From Lachnospiraceae bacterium NE2001 (GTDB lineage Bacteria > Bacillota > Clostridia > Lachnospirales > Lachnospiraceae), in NCBI GenBank assembly GCA_900110635.1, contig FOEK01000022.1, positions 1 through 63,610 on the forward strand: 63,610 nucleotides of DNA, written 5' to 3'. The notes under the pieces are model-generated. The model saw nothing but the letters and a program-made list of their open reading frames with translations, ran no database searches and had not been told where the DNA came from. Of this stretch, positions 55,632 through 63,331 are shown one piece after another. A program made the translations under genes and the position numbers. How positions within the stretch are numbered: position 1 is the stretch's first letter; each line of letters opens with the position of its first letter.

Positions 55632-56978
55632 TTATTGTACTGCTTCATGGATTACGCGTGACATGTAGGCAAGCTTTTCTTCGGTCATACCAGGATATAC
55701 GCCAATCCAGAAGGAATTGTTCATGATATAGTTTGTAACATCGAGACTTCCTGGAACTCTGTATTTGTCAGTTCCGCGGATTGAATCAAAGCAAGGATGA
55801 AGTGTAAGGTTACCACTGAAAAGAAGTCTTGTCTGAACATTGTGATCCTCGATATAACGAGTTATATCATTTCTCTTAAGACCAGACTCTGGCTTTACGC
55901 TGATCAGGAAACCAAACCATGATGGTTCTGAATTCTCAGTAGGCTCAGGAAGAATCAGCTTATCCTCAAGATCTGAAAGAGCCTGACGGAGATATGCCCA
56001 GTTCTCTTTTCTTCTTTCAATAAATGTTGGGAACTTCTTCAGCTGCTCAACTCCAACTGCAGCCTGCATATCAGTCACCTTAAGGTTGTAGCCAAGATGG
56101 CTGTATACGTACTTGTGATCATAGCCAGCAGGAAGCTCTCCAAACTGACCATCAAATCTATGACCACAGAGATTGTCGTGTCCTGATGGACATACACAGT
56201 CACGTCCCCAGTCTCTAAGGCTCTTAACAATACGGTTCAGCAGCGGATCATCTGTGTAAACGCATCCGCCCTCACCCATGGTCATATGATGTGGTGGATA
56301 AAATGAGCTGGTTCCAATATCTCCCCAGGTACCAGAGAATTTTGTAACACCATCAATTGTGTACTTGGTTCCCAGAGCATCACAGTTATCCTCAACCAGC
56401 CAGAGATTATATTTATCACAAAATGCTTTAACAGCCTTTAGGTCAAATGGATTACCCAGCGTATGTGCTATCATTACGGCCTTGGTCTTATCAGACACAG
56501 CTGCCTCGAGAAGCGCTGGATCTATATTGTATTCAGGAAGCTTCACATCCACGAACACAGGAACAGCACCGTACTGAAGAATTGGTGCAACCGTTGTAGG
56601 GAAGCCTGCAGCAACTGTAATAACCTCATCACCAGGAAGCACCTGTCTCTCTCCAAGAAGTGGTGATGTGAGAGTCATAAATGCCAGAAGATTTGCTGAG
56701 GACCCACTGTTTACAAGATTCGCAAACTTTACTCCTATCCATTCTGCAAAGTTTCTCTCGAACTCATCAGAAAATCTTCCTGTTGTAAGCCAGAAATCCA
56801 GAGTAGCATCAGTGAGAGATAACATTTCCTTTTCATCATATACACGACTAGCGTATGAGATACGGTCTCCCTCCTTAAACTCCTTCACCTGCTCCGGCTT
56901 TTTAAACTGTTCATAATACTCAGCTACCAGCCCCTTAATCTCCTCACGGGCTTCAGCCTCGCTATTCCATTTTCCCAT
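55632..56978 (-). CDS. rfbH: CDP-4-keto-6-deoxy-D-glucose 3-dehydrase
   Basis: This 448-residue PMP and [2Fe-2S] enzyme removes the C3 hydroxyl (E1 of the 3,6-dideoxyhexose pathway). The Lys normal in aminotransferase-fold enzymes is replaced by His: GTSSFYPPHHMTMGEGGCV, the mark of this subfamily. Iron-sulfur ligands follow in RDWGRDCVCPSGHDNLCGHRFDG. The N-terminus has ISYASRVYDEKEMLSLTDATLDFWLTTG. Length is typical (about 435-450). It needs an electron donor such as RfbI (E3), which is not in the window. The stop codon abuts a repeat pair. Confidence 0.93.
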   Translation of the reverse strand: MGKWNSEAEAREEIKGLVAEYYEQFKKPEQVKEFKEGDRISYASRVYDEKEMLSLTDATLDFWLTTGRFSDEFERNFAEWIGVKFANLVNSGSSANLLAFMTLTSPLLGERQVLPGDEVITVAAGFPTTVAPILQYGAVPVFVDVKLPEYNIDPALLEAAVSDKTKAVMIAHTLGNPFDLKAVKAFCDKYNLWLVEDNCDALGTKYTIDGVTKFSGTWGDIGTSSFYPPHHMTMGEGGCVYTDDPLLNRIVKSLRDWGRDCVCPSGHDNLCGHRFDGQFGELPAGYDHKYVYSHLGYNLKVTDMQAAVGVEQLKKFPTFIERRKENWAYLRQALSDLEDKLILPEPTENSEPSWFGFLISVKPESGLKRNDITRYIEDHNVQTRLLFSGNLTLHPCFDSIRGTDKYRVPGSLDVTNYIMNNSFWIGVYPGMTEEKLAYMSRVIHEAVQ

Positions 56979-57003
56979 CTTATTCTCCTATAAATCTATA
57001 ATA

Positions 57004-58095
57004 TTATCCAAAGAATTCTGCTATCTCGGTGTCCATCTCTTCAGAAACTCCATCCGGATTCAGTATTCTGTTCTGTGAGAACTTCACCACCATCTCGATA
57101 GCCTTGTCTATGTTCCATACTGGTCTCCAGCCGAAAACCTGCTTGATCAGCGAACAGTCAAGTTTCAGGAAGTTTGCCTCGTGAGGACCACCATCATGGC
57201 GATTCTCCCAGGAAACCGTAGCAAATCTGTTTTCATCGCCCACCGAGTTCCATTTCTCGCAGAACTTAGTCACTATATCACCGGTTGTCACACAATCGGC
57301 ATCATCAGGTCCAACATTGTAGAAGCCAGCCTTAGACTTATCCTCATACTGTTCCTTAGCAATGGTAAGGTAGATATTCAGCGGCTCCAGAACGTGCTGA
57401 TATGGGCGTGTTGAATAAGGATTTCTAACGATGATAACACCATTTCCATCAGCCTTCTCAGCAGCCCTAACGCAGTCCGGGATGATCCTGTCTGGAGCAA
57501 AATCGCCACCACCTATAACATTTCCCGCACGAGCAGTGGAAACCGCAACATCCATATCACAATAAAATGAATTAATGTAACTATGTGTAACAAGCTCGGA
57601 GCAGGACTTTGAATTAGAATATGGATCATAGCCATCCAGCGGCTCATCCTCCCGATATCCCCAGCACCACTCGTTATTTTTATAAACCTTGTCAGTAGTA
57701 ACATTCAGGAAAGACTTAACTGAAGAGTTCTGGCGAACTGCTTCGCAGATATTTACGGTACCCATAACATTTGTCTCATAAGTTCCCACCGGATCCTTAT
57801 AGGACTCTCTTACTATAGGTTGAGCAGCAAGGTGAAATACTATCTCTGGCTGTACTTCTTCGAAAACCTGCATCAGCTTCTCACGGTCTCGAATATCTCC
57901 CACTATATGGTTGATCTTTCCGGCAATTCCTGCTTCATCAAAAAGACTTGGCACAGTTGGCGGTTCAAGCGAATAGCCTGTTACCTCAGCACCAGCTTTG
58001 ATTAGAATCTGACAGAGCCAGCTGCCTTTAAAGCCAGTGTGTCCTGTGATCAGTACTTTCTTACCTTTATAGAACTCTAAATCTTCCTTAGTCAT
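57004..58095 (-). CDS. rfbG: CDP-glucose 4,6-dehydratase
   Basis: A 363-residue extended SDR turning CDP-glucose into CDP-4-keto-6-deoxyglucose. Signatures: VLITGHTGFKGSWLCQIL, HLAAQPIVRESYKDPVGTYETNVMGTVN, VTTDKVYKNNEWCWGYREDEPLDGYDPYSNSK (with the Tyr-x3-Lys), GGGDFAPDRIIPDCVRA and YSTRPYQHVLEPL. All are characteristic of RfbG. It lies 25 nt upstream of rfbH and follows rfbF. Confidence 0.95.
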   Translation of the reverse strand: MTKEDLEFYKGKKVLITGHTGFKGSWLCQILIKAGAEVTGYSLEPPTVPSLFDEAGIAGKINHIVGDIRDREKLMQVFEEVQPEIVFHLAAQPIVRESYKDPVGTYETNVMGTVNICEAVRQNSSVKSFLNVTTDKVYKNNEWCWGYREDEPLDGYDPYSNSKSCSELVTHSYINSFYCDMDVAVSTARAGNVIGGGDFAPDRIIPDCVRAAEKADGNGVIIVRNPYSTRPYQHVLEPLNIYLTIAKEQYEDKSKAGFYNVGPDDADCVTTGDIVTKFCEKWNSVGDENRFATVSWENRHDGGPHEANFLKLDCSLIKQVFGWRPVWNIDKAIEMVVKFSQNRILNPDGVSEEMDTEIAEFFG

Positions 58096-58121
58096 TCTCT
58101 ATTCCTCATCTATCATAGATT

Positions 58122-58150
58122 GTTGTCAACTGTTACGTCCCCGTGACAAC
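58122..58150. repeat. GGGGACG-core repeat variant, GTTGTCA arms
   Basis: GTTGTCA and TGACAAC pair around CTGTTACGTCCCCG-like sequence (core GGGGACG on the minus strand). It lies two bases from the rfbF stop codon at 58153, again at a gene 3' end. Confidence 0.6.
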
Positions 58151-58152
58151 TT

Positions 58153-58932
58153 TTAGTGTTTCCAGGCCATCCAAGGAGCCTCATGTCTTTCGATCAGCTC
58201 GTTCAGCTTATCCATTTCACGCTTGGTATCCATGCACTGCCAGTAACCATCAAACTCATATGCCATAAGCTGTCCATCGGCTGCAAGACGCTTCATTGGG
58301 TCCTGCTCAAAGACTGTCTTGTCATCCTCAAGATAATCAAACACTCCCGGCTCAAGCACCATATAACCGCCATTGATTCGAGAGCTGTCCTCCTTATCCT
58401 TCTCACGGAAGCTGGTGATCACGCCCTCATCCGTAATATCGAGAATACCAAATCTCTGACTGATCTTTACAGCAGTGATGGTCGCCAGTCTGCCGTGCTC
58501 CTTATGGAACTCCAGGAGTCTCTGCAGATTGATATCGCACACGCCATCACCGTAGGTCAGCATAAATGTCTCGTCACCCACATAATCCTTTACACGAAGC
58601 AAACGACCTCCAGTCATAGTGTTCAGACCTGTGTCAACAATTGTAACCTTCCAAGGCTCAGCAACATTGTTGTGTATAGTCATTTTATTTTCGCTGGTAA
58701 AGTCAAATGTAATATCTGAGTTGTGAAGGTAATAATTTGCGAAATACTCCTTGATCACGTGCTGCTTGTAGCCTGCGCAAATAATAAACTCATTAAACCC
58801 GTAAAATGAGTATTCCTTCATTATGTGCCAGAGAATCGGCTTGCCACCAATCTCGATCATTGGCTTTGGCTTCAGGTGACTCTCTTCACTTATTCTTGTG
58901 CCGTATCCACCGGCCAGCATAACAACCTTCAT
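58153..58932 (-). CDS. rfbF: Glucose-1-phosphate cytidylyltransferase
   Basis: A 259-residue enzyme making CDP-glucose from CTP and glucose-1-phosphate, first step to 3,6-dideoxyhexoses. Signatures: VVMLAGGYGTRISEESHLKPKPMIEIGGKPILWHIMKEYS, FIICAGYKQHVIKEYF and GDGVCDINLQRLLEFH. The start at 58932 has GGAGG six bases upstream; a longer frame reaching 59151 overlaps dapL and lacks support. It is the first gene of the rfbFGH set, right after dapL, and its ribosome site looks like the left half of a GGGGACGG repeat. Confidence 0.95.
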   Translation of the reverse strand: MKVVMLAGGYGTRISEESHLKPKPMIEIGGKPILWHIMKEYSFYGFNEFIICAGYKQHVIKEYFANYYLHNSDITFDFTSENKMTIHNNVAEPWKVTIVDTGLNTMTGGRLLRVKDYVGDETFMLTYGDGVCDINLQRLLEFHKEHGRLATITAVKISQRFGILDITDEGVITSFREKDKEDSSRINGGYMVLEPGVFDYLEDDKTVFEQDPMKRLAADGQLMAYEFDGYWQCMDTKREMDKLNELIERHEAPWMAWKH

Positions 58933-58954
58933 TCCGTTCCTCCCCTGTCTTGAA

Positions 58955-60205
58955 TTATAATTTCTTGATACGGTCGATTGCCTCGACTGTGTTTTCATAG
59001 CTGCCAAAAGCAGTAAGTCTGAAATGTCCCTCACCGCTTGGTCCGAAGCCGCTTCCTGGTGTACCAACAACATTTGCCTCATTAAGCAGGAAATCAAAGA
59101 AATCCCAGCTGGACATATTGTCCGGAGTCTTAAGCCAGATATATGGTGCATTTACACCACCTGATACAGTGTATCCAGCCTCACGAAGACCCTCTAATAT
59201 ATATTTTGCATTCTTCATATAGTATGCAATCTGTTCATTAGTCTCACGCTGTCCCTCTTCCGAGAATACAGCCTCGCCAGCTCTCTGAATAATATATGGT
59301 GCGCCGTTAAACTTTGTTCCGTGACGTCTAGCCCAAAGGCTGTGAAGTGTATTACCATCAGAATCCTTGATATCCTTAGGAATTATGGTATAACCAAGAC
59401 GTGTTCCTGTGAATCCGGCATTCTTTGAGAATGAACGAATCTCTATAGCACAGCTTCTTGCGTCCTCGCACTCATAAATGCTGTGTGGCACATCTGCCTC
59501 CGAGATATAAGCCTCGTATGCAGCATCATAAATGATCACAGCACCCACACGGTTAGCGTAGTCAACCCATTTCTGTAGCTCAGGCTTTGTGATGGTCGCG
59601 CCTGTTGGATTATTAGGGAAGCAGAGATAGATCACATCTGGAACCACTTTCTCACCACTTGCACAAAGTATGCCATCATCACCCGGAATCTCAGGTGCAT
59701 AGCCATTTTCAGCTGTACAAGGCATATAGCACACATCACTCCAAAGACCTGTCTCAGCATCATAGGTGCCAGTTCTTCCAGCCATAACATTTGTATCAAC
59801 ATATACAGGATAAACAGGGTCGCAAACAGCTATTTTAACATCTCTGGCAAAAATCTCCTGGATGTTACCAGAGTCAGACTTTGCTCCATCGCTGACAAAT
59901 ACTTCATCAGCATAAACCTCAGCCCCTAGTGGTTTAAATGCCTTCTCAACGATAGTCTCACGAAGAAAGCTGTAACCAAGGTCAGGAGCATAACCCATAA
60001 ATGTTTCTGCTGACGCCATCTCATCAACCGCCTTATGCAGCGCATTTATAACAGTTGGACAAAGTGGCTGTGTTACGTCACCAATACCAAGACGTATAAT
60101 CTTCTTATCTGGGTTTGCATCTGCAAATGCAGCAACCTTCTTCGCAATAGTCGAGAAAAGGTAGCTTCCCGGCAGTTTCAAATAATCCTCATTAACCTTA
60201 ATCAT
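58955..60205 (-). CDS. dapL: LL-diaminopimelate aminotransferase
   Basis: A 416-residue class I/II aminotransferase converting tetrahydrodipicolinate directly to LL-diaminopimelate. The N-terminus MIKVNEDYLKLPGSYLFSTIAKKV and GIGDVTQPLCPTVINALHKAVDEMA are diagnostic of DapL. The PLP lysine is in RSFSKNAGFTGTRLGY, and FPNNPTGATITK is the substrate-side motif. Length is typical (about 400-415). With dapF just upstream this is the short DapL lysine/peptidoglycan pathway, common in Clostridia. Unlike the downstream genes it is housekeeping, so the glycan locus begins after it. Confidence 0.95.
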   Translation of the reverse strand: MIKVNEDYLKLPGSYLFSTIAKKVAAFADANPDKKIIRLGIGDVTQPLCPTVINALHKAVDEMASAETFMGYAPDLGYSFLRETIVEKAFKPLGAEVYADEVFVSDGAKSDSGNIQEIFARDVKIAVCDPVYPVYVDTNVMAGRTGTYDAETGLWSDVCYMPCTAENGYAPEIPGDDGILCASGEKVVPDVIYLCFPNNPTGATITKPELQKWVDYANRVGAVIIYDAAYEAYISEADVPHSIYECEDARSCAIEIRSFSKNAGFTGTRLGYTIIPKDIKDSDGNTLHSLWARRHGTKFNGAPYIIQRAGEAVFSEEGQRETNEQIAYYMKNAKYILEGLREAGYTVSGGVNAPYIWLKTPDNMSSWDFFDFLLNEANVVGTPGSGFGPSGEGHFRLTAFGSYENTVEAIDRIKKL

Positions 60206-60259
60206 ATTTTTCCTTTCTGTATAAACACCTCATCCCTCCACGAGAGGAAGGATATTTAA

Positions 60260-61306
60260 TTAATACTCACCTTCAAAGACGGTAGTTGCGGGGCCCGTCA
60301 TAAAAACGGTATTTTCTTCACGATCCCAGCGGATTTTCAGGTCGCCGCCCAGAAGAGAAACCGTAACCTCATCGTCAGTCTTGCCATTTAATATGCAGGC
60401 AACAGTTGTAGCGCAGGCTCCCGTTCCACAAGCCATGGTCTCGCCAGAGCCACGCTCCCACACTCGCATTTTCACATGGCTTCTATCTATCACCTCAACA
60501 AACTCAGTGTTGACCTGTTCAGGGAAATATCTAGACTTTTCTATCAGGCTTCCAACACCCTTAACATTGAAAACGTCGATTCCTAACTGGGAACCATCAT
60601 CATTGACATCCAGATCAAGAGCCCTGCGGCCCAGAGAATCCTCCTTGGCGTCGTTGATGAAAATAACGCAATGTGGATTCCCCATTGAAACACAGGTTCC
60701 ATAATAAAATGCGGTTTTCTCCCTTGACCCAGGATATTCATCTTTATATTCAAATGTCATCCCCATATTGGTGACAACCTTCTGGTCTGGATCCAGCCCA
60801 GGATTCTTCACTGGATTTACATCGATAAGACTGCCAAGTCTCGATGGTGAATATCCCTCAGCCAGCTTAACTGGTACCTCACTAGGCTCAAAAACTGGGG
60901 AACCCATATTTACAGTAACGTGAGACACCACCTTGCCATTGTTGGATACACCCTGATATCCTTCCACATCCTCCACACGTTTCACCGTGAGATTAAGTGT
61001 TTTAATACCTGAAAGAGTCTCAATTGTAATGATCTTCTTGTCTGTGAGACCGTGATCATACACATACTTTCCCACACACCGAATACCATTTCCACACATC
61101 TTTCCACGGGAACCATCCAGATTGTACATATCCATCATAAAATCCGCCTTTTCACTGGCACGTATCAAAATAAGCCCATCAGAGCCTATTCCGAAATGTC
61201 TGTCGCTTACGCGAACCGCCAGTTCAGACGGATTATCGATAGTTTCCTCTATTGCGTTTACATACACATAATCATTTCCAATGCCATGCATTTTTGTGAA
61301 TTTCAT
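60260..61306 (-). CDS. dapF: Diaminopimelate epimerase with an insert
   Basis: This enzyme turns LL- into meso-diaminopimelate. Both catalytic Cys motifs are present: GKMCGNGIRCVGKY and ETMACGTGACATTVA; the start FTKMHGIGNDYVYVNA is standard. At 348 residues it is longer than the usual 270-290, largely because of an insert of roughly 50 residues between the two halves (about 155-205). The ATG at 61306 is the natural start; an in-frame TTG at 61369 is not supported. The ribosome site is weak (GGA about eleven bases upstream). It is 54 nt from dapL. Confidence 0.93.
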   Translation of the reverse strand: MKFTKMHGIGNDYVYVNAIEETIDNPSELAVRVSDRHFGIGSDGLILIRASEKADFMMDMYNLDGSRGKMCGNGIRCVGKYVYDHGLTDKKIITIETLSGIKTLNLTVKRVEDVEGYQGVSNNGKVVSHVTVNMGSPVFEPSEVPVKLAEGYSPSRLGSLIDVNPVKNPGLDPDQKVVTNMGMTFEYKDEYPGSREKTAFYYGTCVSMGNPHCVIFINDAKEDSLGRRALDLDVNDDGSQLGIDVFNVKGVGSLIEKSRYFPEQVNTEFVEVIDRSHVKMRVWERGSGETMACGTGACATTVACILNGKTDDEVTVSLLGGDLKIRWDREENTVFMTGPATTVFEGEY

Positions 61307-61413
61307 AGCTTCAGGTCCAACCTTTTCATACAAAAATATGTGAGTAAATCTGCTTCCAAAATGACGCAAAAATACAACCTACATAATACCACAAAAACCG
61401 CAATAAATAAACA

Positions 61414-61449
61414 AAAAAATCACCAATTGAGAAGCTCCCAATTGGTGAT
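61414..61449 (-). terminator. Intrinsic terminator of the rpsF-ssb-rpsR operon
   Basis: Perfect 11-bp arms ATCACCAATTG and CAATTGGTGAT around a 9-nt loop, followed on the minus strand by a T tract (ATTTTTTTGT). It stands 10 nt after the rpsR stop. The loop carries GGGAGCTTCTC, close to the GGGGACGGTTCTC repeat core. Confidence 0.9.
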
Positions 61450-61458
61450 TTTGAATAA

Positions 61459-61722
61459 TTATTCGATTACGTATGGAATGAGTGCAACCTGTCTAGCTCT
61501 CTTGATAGCTGTTGTCAGCTCTCTCTGATGCTTAGCACAAGTTCCAGTAATACGACGTGGAAGAATCTTTCCTCTCTCAGAGATATATTTTCTAAGAAGG
61601 TTAGCATCCTTGTAATCAATTACCTGATTCTCATCTGAGCAGAATACGCAGACCTTTCTTCTTCTATGCATAGGTCTTCTTCTCATTGGCGCTGCTCCGC
61701 CATCTTTATTACCGTATGGCAT
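61459..61722 (-). CDS. rpsR: 30S ribosomal protein S18
   Basis: An 87-residue S18 with the typical [33 protein letters not shown] and [26 protein letters not shown]. The Cys-x2-Cys and a later Cys-x2-His suggest the zinc-binding form of S18. It ends the rpsF-ssb-rpsR operon, 16 nt after ssb. Confidence 0.97.
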   Translation of the reverse strand: MPYGNKDGGAAPMRRRPMHRRRKVCVFCSDENQVIDYKDANLLRKYISERGKILPRRITGTCAKHQRELTTAIKRARQVALIPYVIE

Positions 61723-61738
61723 TACAATTTACCTCCAA

Positions 61739-62197
61739 TTATCTTTTCTTAAATGGAAGATCATCTGTAGCTCCTTCTGGAATCGGCATAAATCCTTCAG
61801 CACTTGCATCGCTTGTTGATGGTGCAGCCTGTGGCTGATAGCCTCCCTGTGATCCGGAGTCCTCAGTCTTCTTGCTCTCAGCAAACTCCTGCTCCTCAAC
61901 AATTACATCAGTTGTATAAACCTTCTGGCCCTCTTTATTAGTGTAAGAGCCAGTCTGGATACGACCACAAACCACAATCTTCTTGCCCTGCTTGAGATAC
62001 TTCTCAGCAAATTCTCCCTGTTTGCCGAATGCAGTACAGGAAATAAAATCAGCAGTCTGGTCATCACCATTTCTAGTAAATCTTCTATCTACTGCAAGTG
62101 TATATTTTGCTATACACATCTGATCTCCGTTTTGTCCGTTAGAGTATCTAATATCTGGATCTCTAGTCAGACGTCCCATTAAAATTACCTTGTTCAT
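61739..62197 (-). CDS. ssb: Single-stranded DNA-binding protein
   Basis: A 152-residue OB-fold SSB (MNKVILMGRLTRDPDIRYSNG, then CTAFGKQGEFAEKYLKQGKKIVVCGRIQTGSYTNKEGQKVYTTDVIVEE). The C-terminal tail is GATDDLPFKKR: the usual acidic DDLPF tip that recruits partners is followed by three extra residues. The Gln/Gly-rich linker is normal. It is co-transcribed between rpsF and rpsR, as in most Firmicutes. Confidence 0.96.
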   Translation of the reverse strand: MNKVILMGRLTRDPDIRYSNGQNGDQMCIAKYTLAVDRRFTRNGDDQTADFISCTAFGKQGEFAEKYLKQGKKIVVCGRIQTGSYTNKEGQKVYTTDVIVEEQEFAESKKTEDSGSQGGYQPQAAPSTSDASAEGFMPIPEGATDDLPFKKR

Positions 62198-62215
62198 TAA
62201 ACCCCTCCTAAATAA

Positions 62216-62500
62216 CTAAGCGTCCTGCTTAACTATGAGGAATCTGAGGACATTATCATAGATACGCAGATGTCTCTCGATGAATGCAGGAGCATCTTCT
62301 GGGCCTTCAAAATGAAGGAAATAGTAATATCCCTCAAGCATGTCCTGAATCTCGTATGCGAGTCTCTGCTTACCCTTCTCATCGATGTCGGTGATTGTGC
62401 TGCCAGACTTTGTAACACGATTCTTTACTCTTTCAAGTGTAGCAGTTCTAACGTCATCATCAACCTTTGAGCTAAGTACTAACGCGATCTCATACTTCAT
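62216..62500 (-). CDS. rpsF: 30S ribosomal protein S6
   Basis: A 94-residue S6: MKYEIALVLSSKVDDDVRTATLERVKN, RLAYEIQDMLEGYYYFLHFEG, HLRIYDNVLRFLIV. The start at 62500 has AGGAGG eight bases upstream. A longer open frame to 62791 runs backwards through a tRNA and is not real. It is the first gene of the operon with ssb and rpsR. Confidence 0.96.
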   Translation of the reverse strand: MKYEIALVLSSKVDDDVRTATLERVKNRVTKSGSTITDIDEKGKQRLAYEIQDMLEGYYYFLHFEGPEDAPAFIERHLRIYDNVLRFLIVKQDA

Positions 62501-62532
62501 ATTTTGCACCTCCTTATGGTCTTTTCCGGCTT

Positions 62533-62565
62533 CCGTCCATATATCGTTTGCAGTGCGGACGGAAA
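62533..62565 (-). promoter_or_regulatory. Possible S6:S18 autoregulatory leader hairpin
   Basis: In the rpsF 5' leader, TCCGTCC and GGACGGA pair around an 18-nt loop, followed by AAGCCGGAAAAG. S6:S18 complexes bind a leader hairpin with a CCG element in many bacteria to repress this operon. The position and the CCG fit; the fold was not computed. Confidence 0.45.
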
Positions 62566-62591
62566 CAAGGATTCTTACATCACAGATTTTT

Positions 62592-62620
62592 AATATAACA
62601 CATAGAAAACCTAAATGCAA
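62592..62620 (-). promoter_or_regulatory. Sigma-A promoter of rpsF-ssb-rpsR
   Basis: TTGCAT (62615-62620) and TATATT (62592-62597) on the minus strand with a 17-nt spacer, about 90 nt upstream of rpsF. It stands just after the tRNA terminator. Confidence 0.7.
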
Positions 62621-62635
62621 GCAAAAATCAATAAA

Positions 62636-62660
62636 CAAAAAAAAGACAGCAAAAGCTGTC
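62636..62660 (-). terminator. Terminator of the rRNA-tRNA transcript
   Basis: GACAGC-TTTT-GCTGTC hairpin (62645-62660) followed on the minus strand by eight T residues, just after the last tRNA gene. Confidence 0.85.
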
Positions 62661-62673
62661 AGACAAAAAAAAG

Positions 62674-62746
<73 letters not shown>

Positions 62747-62814
62747 GTTAAGATTCATCAGAGTTAATTGCGTAGCGAAGCCGATGGGCAATTAACGATT
62801 GTACAAAGAACAAG

Positions 62815-62888
62815 TAGCGGGGATAGGATTTGAACCTATGACCTTCGGGTTATGAGCCCGACGAGCTTCCAGACTGCTCCACCCCGCG
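62815..62888 (-). tRNA. Initiator tRNA-fMet (CAT)
   Basis: A 74-nt cloverleaf starting CGCGGGG with an unpaired first base against T72, and three G-C pairs in the anticodon stem (TCGGGCTCATAACCCGA). These are initiator features. CCA is not encoded. Confidence 0.94.
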
Positions 62889-62904
62889 ATGTTAAAATAA
62901 AAAG

Positions 62905-62986
62905 TGGAAGGTGGTGGATTCGAACCACCGAAAGCGTCGCTAACAGATTTACAGTCTGCCCCCTTTGGCCACTCGGGAAACCTTCC
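62905..62986 (-). tRNA. tRNA-Tyr (GTA)
   Basis: An 82-nt tRNA with long variable arm, acceptor GGAAGGT/ACCTTCC, anticodon loop CTGTAAA and discriminator A. The long arm is normal for bacterial tRNA-Tyr. Confidence 0.95.
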
Positions 62987-62996
62987 AAATTAGAAA

Positions 62997-63069
62997 AGCC
63001 GATATTCGGACTCGAACCGAAAACCTGCTGATTACAAATCAGCTGCTCTGCCAATTGAGCCATATCGGC
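62997..63069 (-). tRNA. tRNA-Thr (TGT)
   Basis: A 73-nt cloverleaf with acceptor GCCGATA/TATCGGC, anticodon loop TTTGTAA and discriminator T. CCA is not encoded. Confidence 0.95.
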
Positions 63070-63077
63070 ATATTCTA

Positions 63078-63150
63078 TGGGGCCTACAGGGCTCGAACCT
63101 GTGACCCTCTGCTTGTAAGGCAGATGCTCTCCCAGCTGAGCTAAGACCCC
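63078..63150 (-). tRNA. tRNA-Val (TAC)
   Basis: A 73-nt cloverleaf with acceptor GGGGTCT/AGGCCCC (one G-T pair), anticodon loop CTTACAA and discriminator A. Confidence 0.95.
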
Positions 63151-63164
63151 AAATATTTAATTAT

Positions 63165-63238
63165 CGACCCAAACGGGACTCGAACCCGTGACCTCCGCCG
63201 TGACAGGGCGGCGCTCTAACCAACTGAGCCACTGGGCC
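63165..63238 (-). tRNA. tRNA-Asp (GTC)
   Basis: A 74-nt cloverleaf with acceptor GGCCCAG/TTGGGTC, anticodon loop CTGTCAC and the expected discriminator G. It is the first tRNA after the 23S gene. Confidence 0.95.
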
Positions 63239-63331
63239 AAACTCGTAATGTCGAGTGCAAGGTACATTGTACCTTCAAAACTTCATACAGTCAATACTTT
63301 TTTCAAGATATACGTATCTTCCCTAAAATCT
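63239..63331 (-). other. 23S-tRNA spacer with small palindromes, no 5S gene
   Basis: The 93-nt spacer holds ACTCG...CGAGT and AAGGTACA/TGTACCTT palindromes, likely RNA-processing stems, but no 5S rRNA sequence. Confidence 0.6.

Noticed and set aside
55190-55726. Plus-strand ORF of 178 codons
   Set aside because: Opposite the RfbJ-like gene and rfbH, and it runs through the repeat pair; composition is not protein-like.
341-58150. The GGGGACGG repeats as a CRISPR or insertion sequence
   Set aside because: Copies are scattered, palindromic and only about 25 nt long, with no spacers, transposase or target duplications.
58156-58719. Plus-strand ORF of 187 codons
   Set aside because: It lies wholly opposite rfbF, has no ribosome site, and its protein has no family features; it is a shadow.
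58933-59151. N-terminal extension of rfbF by 73 codons
   Set aside because: It overlaps dapL, has no family similarity, and a good ribosome site exists for the ATG at 58932.
61307-61413. Lysine riboswitch upstream of dapF
   Set aside because: The stretch is too short and lacks the conserved lysine riboswitch core.
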